A stretch of DNA of 64,000 bases from the NCBI GenBank assembly GCA_023055355.1, contig JALJCS010000004.1, positions 12,554,001 to 12,618,000 of the forward strand, given 5' to 3'. Below, piece by piece: positions 60,395 to 64,000 of this stretch. Under the pieces are notes generated by a model that searched no databases, was not told the origin of the DNA, and worked only from the letters and a program-made list of their open reading frames with translations. How positions within the stretch are numbered: position 1 is the stretch's first letter; every line of letters begins with the position of its first letter. A program made the position numbers and the translations under genes. Origin of the DNA: Agelaius tricolor. Its lineage: Eukaryota > Chordata > Aves > Passeriformes > Icteridae.

Positions 60395-63300
60395 TTGATT
60401 GCAGCAGGTGTTGTTTCCTTTCTCAGTTATATTCCTGTAGAACATCAGGTCTTTAGCTTTCTGCTCAGTCTGCTTTCCTATGGGAGAATGCAAGTGGTCT
60501 GGCAAGGTCAGATGAGGCTGGAAGGGTCTGAGCTGCAGTCCGTACCTTGAGCACAACTGTGGGAAATTACTTTCTCTCCTACTCCACTTGGTTTTCTGTT
60601 TTGTTTGAGGAAGATGTCGGCATGAAGTTGTACCCCTCAAACCTTTCATTCTACAACATGGAGAGTTCTATTGTAAAACAGTGAAGGAAATCTGCAGTAA
60701 TGTGTTCCCATGGTAGGTCTGTCAAAATAATCAGTCATATCTATTTGAATAATACAAACAGCAGAGATGAGTCATAAAGTAAGGAAATCCAATAGTTAAA
60801 AGTGAAATGTGAACAGATCAGTACTATGTCTTGTGTCTTTCTTCTATTCAGTGACTATCCAGAATGTCTTCAAGACAGATGACTCTCAAGAGCTATCAAT
60901 AAGTTTAAGAGTTAAATTTTGCATGATGAGGAAAGAACATTTCCCTTTAAATTTCAGTGTTCTAACAGCAGGAAAGCTTTTCTGCTGAGGTCCAATATCC
61001 ATGACTCCATAGCCAGCCAGGCAGCTGGCTTCCCTCTTACAGACAGTGTGGTTCCCTCTCCCTCAAAGGGTGAATACACCGTATGTCAGATTCAGTGCCA
61101 GGAGCTCCAGGCAGCAAGGTGCTGTATAGCCTGGGGAGATGTGAAAGCTTCCAGTCTCCAGGGGTGTCCGCTCATCTCAAGCCACCTCTTGTCACAGAGC
61201 ATAAATTTGCTGCTTAGAAGGAAGGATGAGAGTGTATAGCATGGATATCTCCTAAGGGAACAAAAAAACAAACCCCAAACCCAAACAGCAAGTAGAGTCT
61301 TGTCCCTACAAAATTATTTGCATTATGTGTCTGAGAACTGGAAATAACCACCTGTAGATAGAGTGGGATGTGAGGCAGAGGCCTCAAGCTGAGAGAGGAC
61401 TGACAATTTGGATAGAAAATTCTTTGTGTTTGCTGGTTCTGTTCCTTTTGTTAGTAGCTGTAGGGAAAAATATACCTATGATGTCAGGGAGATATTTCAA
61501 ATATCTATGGGGTTGAATCCATGGTTGGAACAAAGGTATAATATTCCAGAAGAAAACAGATTTTTCCAAAGAAGTTGGGGCAATTCTTAGTTCAGCAAGA
61601 TTTGGTATGCCATTTAATATCCTGGAGTGTTTATGAGATATTCTCCATTGGAAACAAAGTACATGTATTTTTATATCATGCCACTGTTATTGTAATGGTA
61701 GCTCAACATCATGAAAAGATTTCAGTCTCTGAACAAAGATAAAAGACTGTCCTCTGTTTTTTGGATGTCAAGACAAAATTGCAGAAATTTCTGTAAGAAG
61801 GGAAAGAAGTGCTTCTTCTGTATAAGCAGATCCCCTCTATCAGTGGGATTACTTTGCAAGCAACATGTTCAGGATTTAGCCTTGATGCTTTGGAATGTTG
61901 GCCATATTCACTTTGCTTTTGCCAAAGTCCCTGGCTCAGGCACCTGGCACTCATCCCAGCATTCCAGCAAGGAAGATCAAGGGTATGCTGAGATACTGGT
62001 GATGATTTGAGGGGAGATTAAGCAGCTACAGATTTTCATATTGCTGCTGTGCTCCTCCATCAAAGAGCTCACCTCTCTAGCCAAGAAATTGGATTTCATA
62101 CTGTGATCCCAGCTTATTTTTCATGCTAGGAAACCACGTGAATAAACTGTATTAATGTGATTGGTGCCTCTACCACATACAACTACATACAAAATACATA
62201 ATTACTGTTTAGAGAAGGCATATATCTTTTTTGGGAGCGTGATCAGATATACAGCAGGTTATCTGTTATTATTACGGACTTTCACCTGTAATTAATCTCA
62301 GCAGGTTTTCCTGAGTAAATAAATTATTTCCCTACTGATAGGACTAACTGTAGTATTTATGGCTTCTCAGAGCAGGGATTTCCACTCTTTTTCTGTCTCA
62401 TTGATTACCTTGTTTTTTATTATCTTTGGGACAATGGTCACCACAGCTTATTTTTGACTGCTGCAAACTGGCACTATTGTTTTTCCTGGTGTTATAAATG
62501 ATAGAGGTTTTAATAAATCTGGTTCTGTAGAGCAACTCTTTTTTTGTTCTTATTTCCCTGTGATGGATTGATTGCTTCATAGGGTGATGCCTGGTTAAGC
62601 CACTGGTCTGAGAATAGCCAGCACCAAAAATTGATGTCAACCAAACTCGATACCCAAAGTCCCAGAGTAGCAGCCTGAGCAGAGGAACATGTCACTTGCA
62701 TTCAGCTGCTATCGCTGGGGACTTGTTTGGTCTTACACCTTTAAAATAAGTGATTCTAGGCTTAGAGATTGGATTGTGGTTTTGTCCCCTGCTTCCAGAT
62801 CAAATAAAGCCTGTGAACAGTGCTTTGCTGTCACAGCAAGAAAAACAATGTGCTTTCATGGTCTCTTAAAATATCTCAGGAAATGCCAGCTCCCAGCTGC
62901 CTTGAAGGTATCTGCATGAATGAGAAATCAGAAGTGTGTGCCCTATTAATGCTCTAGATCCTGCTAATTCTTATCTCATCCTGAAATAAGTTCCATCTTT
63001 TAACTACAGAACTAGAATTTTAAAGTTTCATTCTGCTAGCAAGAAAAAATGATTTTTTGTCCTTTGTCCAGGTATAATCTAACTTTTCTTGTAATAATTA
63101 TGATTAAACATAAAAAATAGTACCTTGTAGGCTTATTTTACATTTTTTACAATTACAAGATAAAACACAGTGGAAGGAGAACCAAAAAAGATAAGGAAAT
63201 GTCTTTACCTTGGCTGTGAAGCTTGTTTACTGCTTCAGAAGCCAAGCCTGTTGTATGAATGAGAATAATCCCTATGCCCTGAATAGAACTCCTTGCCTCT

Positions 63301-64000
63301 AAATCTAAACACAATTTGCAAAAAACCGGGACTCCTTTATTGCCGTATTGCTGTGGCAAAATAGCAGCACAGAGTAAGTGACCCCTGTGAGGTCACCAGC
63401 AGGACACAACTGCCCTGCAGCCTCCTGGAGCCCTGTACAGTCAGATAGAAGCAGAGGAACAAGGCTGGAGTCTTGTGGTAACCAAAGTATCCCACGTACC
63501 CGACTCAAGAAGATGCCTTCTGTAATGCCGGAATCTTACTAGCTATTGCCTCACTCAATGGTAAGAGGATGTAATTAGTTCTTAATAAAGCAATAGTAAA
63601 TACTCTGATCTCTGTGTCTGCATTTGGAAAAGTCTGGAGTAGCAGGACTGTCTTCTGTACCTGCCTAAATTGTTGTACCAGAAGCCAATCATGGAAAGGA
63701 TGCGAGCATGTTTGGGATATTTTGACTTCTCGCTTCTGTTGCATATGACAGAGGTAGAGGTTAAGGATCAGCTATTCTGGGGAAAAAAATCAATGTATTG
63801 ACATGAAAAGTTTTATCAATTTATGCTGCCCGGGAACTAAAACTCACTATTTTTTTTAGAGACACAAATTTCACCCTAAATTTTAAGTGTAACAAGCCAG
63901 AGAGATGTCTATAAGGTAGCTATAAAACATGTAAAGTCTCCTGATGCTGTGATTGACTAATTGTAGATCAGGTGGGGGTGGAAGAATCAGCTCCATTTTG
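60395..64000. other. Right-hand non-coding stretch
   Basis: AT-rich DNA without recognised genes, RNA genes or transposons. Short open frames lack supporting context. Confidence 0.45.

Overview
The window looks like avian nuclear DNA, most likely from a songbird. The evidence is repeats: several CR1 LINE copies, some ending in the tandem attctgtg tail; two short tRNA-derived SINEs with CR1-like tails of the type known from passerines; a betaretrovirus-like (ERVK-type) provirus; and solo LTRs of families I recognise from songbirds. No bacterial, plasmid or CRISPR features are present. The species call is an inference from repeat families.

Layout. 1-1.9 kb is AT-rich DNA without recognisable genes. 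A CpG island at about 1.95-2.57 kb contains what looks like the start of a real gene on the minus strand: a 17-codon first coding exon in a strong Kozak context ending at a perfect GTAAGT donor. Its remaining exons would lie to the left, mostly or wholly outside the window. 2.6-7.4 kb is unremarkable. 7.45-11.10 kb is a nearly full-length CR1 in plus orientation with decayed ORF1 and ORF2. 12.35-14.47 kb holds two more, older CR1 copies.

15.5-22.3 kb contains the most interesting unexplained signal: open segments on the plus strand bounded by good splice sites, the best being a phase-compatible pair at 15509-15695 and 15841-15946. I cannot name the protein. 28.77-35.58 kb is a degenerate provirus with paired LTRs and gag, dUTPase/protease, reverse transcriptase, RNase H, integrase and env remnants. 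36.4-38.9 kb is CR1 debris in both orientations. 39.06-42.56 kb carries two solo LTRs of one family in opposite orientation, with a third, different LTR and a SINE between them. 43.7-45.09 kb is two stacked CR1 fragments. A possible further LTR lies at about 45.66-46.1 kb. The remainder to 64 kb is mostly unique-looking non-coding DNA with microsatellites, one more SINE at 50.45 kb and minus-strand CR1 tails near 59.8 and 60.2 kb.

Functionally this is one promoter plus a long intergenic or intronic region shaped by successive retroelement insertions. No element appears able to move by itself. Coordinates of old repeats are by eye and good to tens of bases, except where target-site duplications fix them.
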